Source: Clostridia bacterium
Lineage (GTDB): Bacteria > Bacillota_A > Clostridia > Christensenellales > CAG-138
Direction: 5' to 3'
NCBI GenBank assembly: GCA_017394605.1
Contig: JAFPXU010000138.1
Location: 1-6,264, forward strand
Length of the DNA stretch: 6,264 nucleotides
Positions 5,407-6,264 of the stretch are shown here, one piece after another. Numbering within the stretch: position 1 is the first letter of the stretch; each line of letters begins with the position of its first letter. The notes beneath the pieces are model-generated. The model was not told where the DNA came from and ran no database searches. It worked only from the letters and a program-made list of their open reading frames with translations. A program made the position numbers and the translations under genes.

Positions 5407-6264
5407 TCCGCTTCCATCCTGGAGAGAAACGGAAACAAAGGAAACCATACTGTCCTATGTGAAAAGCGTCACGGATCCCGGATCCGCAGACTTTATTCCT
5501 GCGGAAGACCGGATTGCCGTATCGGATTTCGACGGAACGCTGGTGGGGGAGAACGGCGGAATCGGTGTCCCGGGATGGGTCGAGATCGAACTTCTCCGCT
5601 ATGTTCTGATGGGACGTTTCCCGTCGTCCGCGAAAGTCAGGGAGTTGCTTCAAATCTATGACGGGCTTGCGCTACAGCTTGCGGCGGATCCGTGCCCGGA
5701 TCGGAGAGAAGTCGACGCGTACTGGGACGCGTATTTCAAAGTGGCGGGCAGAGCGGTAAGCGGCCTGACGGTGGAGGAGGCATGCGGTCTGATCGAAGCG
5801 CAGATGGAGAAGAATTACGCGCCCGGCATGCCGTTTACCCGCATGGCCTATGTTCCGATGCAGGAGCTTTACGCCTATCTTTCGGAGAACGGATTCCGTT
5901 TCCATGTCGTCTCCGGATCGGGAAGGAATACGATCTACGCCGTCTGCAACAGGCTGTTCACCTACAGGGGTGAAGGGATTCCCTACGCGCGCTGTATCGG
6001 GTTTGATTTCGCACTCGAACGGAGCGGAACGGGGAACCGCTTCCGGATGGAACAGACGGATCGCGTCATCAACCTGAACATCGACGACGAAAAATGCGCA
6101 AACATCGCGCGCGAGGTCGGAAAGCAGCCCGTGCTGGCGATCGGGAACGACGGACCGGACGAATCCATGCTGAACTGGACACTGTCAAATGAAAGATACC
6201 CTGCACTTGCGATGTACGTCCTTCACGACGACGCGGAGCGGGAACGCCTCTACGGAACGGAACT
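5396..6264 (+). CDS. HAD-superfamily phosphatase (phosphoserine phosphatase-like), partial at 3' end
   Basis: The frame is open from 5324 to the right edge; 289 complete codons are visible from TTG 5396 and the stop lies outside. HAD motif I is DFDGT (44-48, nucleophile D44 and acid D46), motif II is VVSGSG (S173), a motif III lysine is probably K243 in GKQP, and motif IV is GNDGPDESML (250-259, D252 and D255). Residues between about 55 and 165 form the helical cap. The early DPLPSW (4-9) is, from memory, a conserved opening in this HAD subgroup, where it often follows a signal peptide; none is seen here, so a cytoplasmic enzyme is expected. Starting at TTG puts DPLPSW at the very N-terminus and uses the strong binding site at 5383. 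The substrate is unknown. It lies beyond the operon terminator, so a link with the microcompartment is doubtful. Confidence 0.85.
   Translation, partial: MKADPLPSWRETETKETILSYVKSVTDPGSADFIPAEDRIAVSDFDGTLVGENGGIGVPGWVEIELLRYVLMGRFPSSAKVRELLQIYDGLALQLAADPCPDRREVDAYWDAYFKVAGRAVSGLTVEEACGLIEAQMEKNYAPGMPFTRMAYVPMQELYAYLSENGFRFHVVSGSGRNTIYAVCNRLFTYRGEGIPYARCIGFDFALERSGTGNRFRMEQTDRVINLNIDDEKCANIAREVGKQPVLAIGNDGPDESMLNWTLSNERYPALAMYVLHDDAERERLYGTE

Noticed and set aside
1..6264. tRNA, rRNA, CRISPR arrays, insertion sequences and long direct repeats
   Set aside because: None was seen by eye on either strand. No repeat-spacer pattern, transposase or terminal inverted repeat could be supported.

Overview
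The window is the distal part of a bacterial microcompartment (BMC) operon, followed by an AT-richer spacer and the start of a separate gene. All confident genes are on the + strand. The operon genes are GC-rich with strong GC bias at third codon positions, are tightly packed, and mostly have purine-rich Shine-Dalgarno sequences. This suits a moderately high-GC anaerobic bacterium, probably a clostridial member of the Bacillota. That placement is inferred from style and gene content; no marker gene is present.

Layout: the 3' end of a hexameric shell protein (1-205); a EutT-type cobalamin adenosyltransferase (210-956); a PduL-type phosphotransacylase with an extra C-terminal domain (943-1833); a pentameric EutN/PduN vertex protein (1845-2144); a PduS-like flavin/Fe-S cobalamin reductase (2184-3524); a PduT-like tandem-domain shell protein (3531-4076); a PduU/EutS-like permuted shell protein (4095-4448); and a PduV/EutP-like P-loop protein (4445-4900). 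Gaps run from a 14-bp overlap to about 40 bp, so one transcript is likely.

Together the genes supply shell parts (hexamer, trimer, pentamer), acyl-CoA to acyl-phosphate conversion with CoA recycling inside the shell, and a cofactor-repair pair: PduS reduces cob(III)/cob(II)alamin and EutT adenosylates the product. This implies that the signature enzyme encoded upstream, outside the window, depends on adenosylcobalamin (diol dehydratase or ethanolamine ammonia-lyase). The order BMC-H, eutT, pduL, eutN resembles clostridial ethanolamine loci, while pduS-T-U-V resembles propanediol loci, so the substrate cannot be named from this window.

From 4901 to 5395 the composition becomes AT-rich. This stretch holds a probable terminator, a 48-codon frame with a strong ribosome binding site and a polybasic tail that may instead be a gene remnant, and a 25-codon upstream reading frame. 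A HAD-superfamily phosphatase follows. It most likely starts at TTG 5396 and runs off the right edge.

The most interesting points are: (1) a small domain shared by the EutT N-terminus and the PduL C-terminus; (2) a PduT lacking the cysteine that ligates the Fe-S cluster in the characterised protein; (3) a EutT lacking the HX11CCX2C metal motif; and (4) the small reading frames between the operon and the phosphatase.
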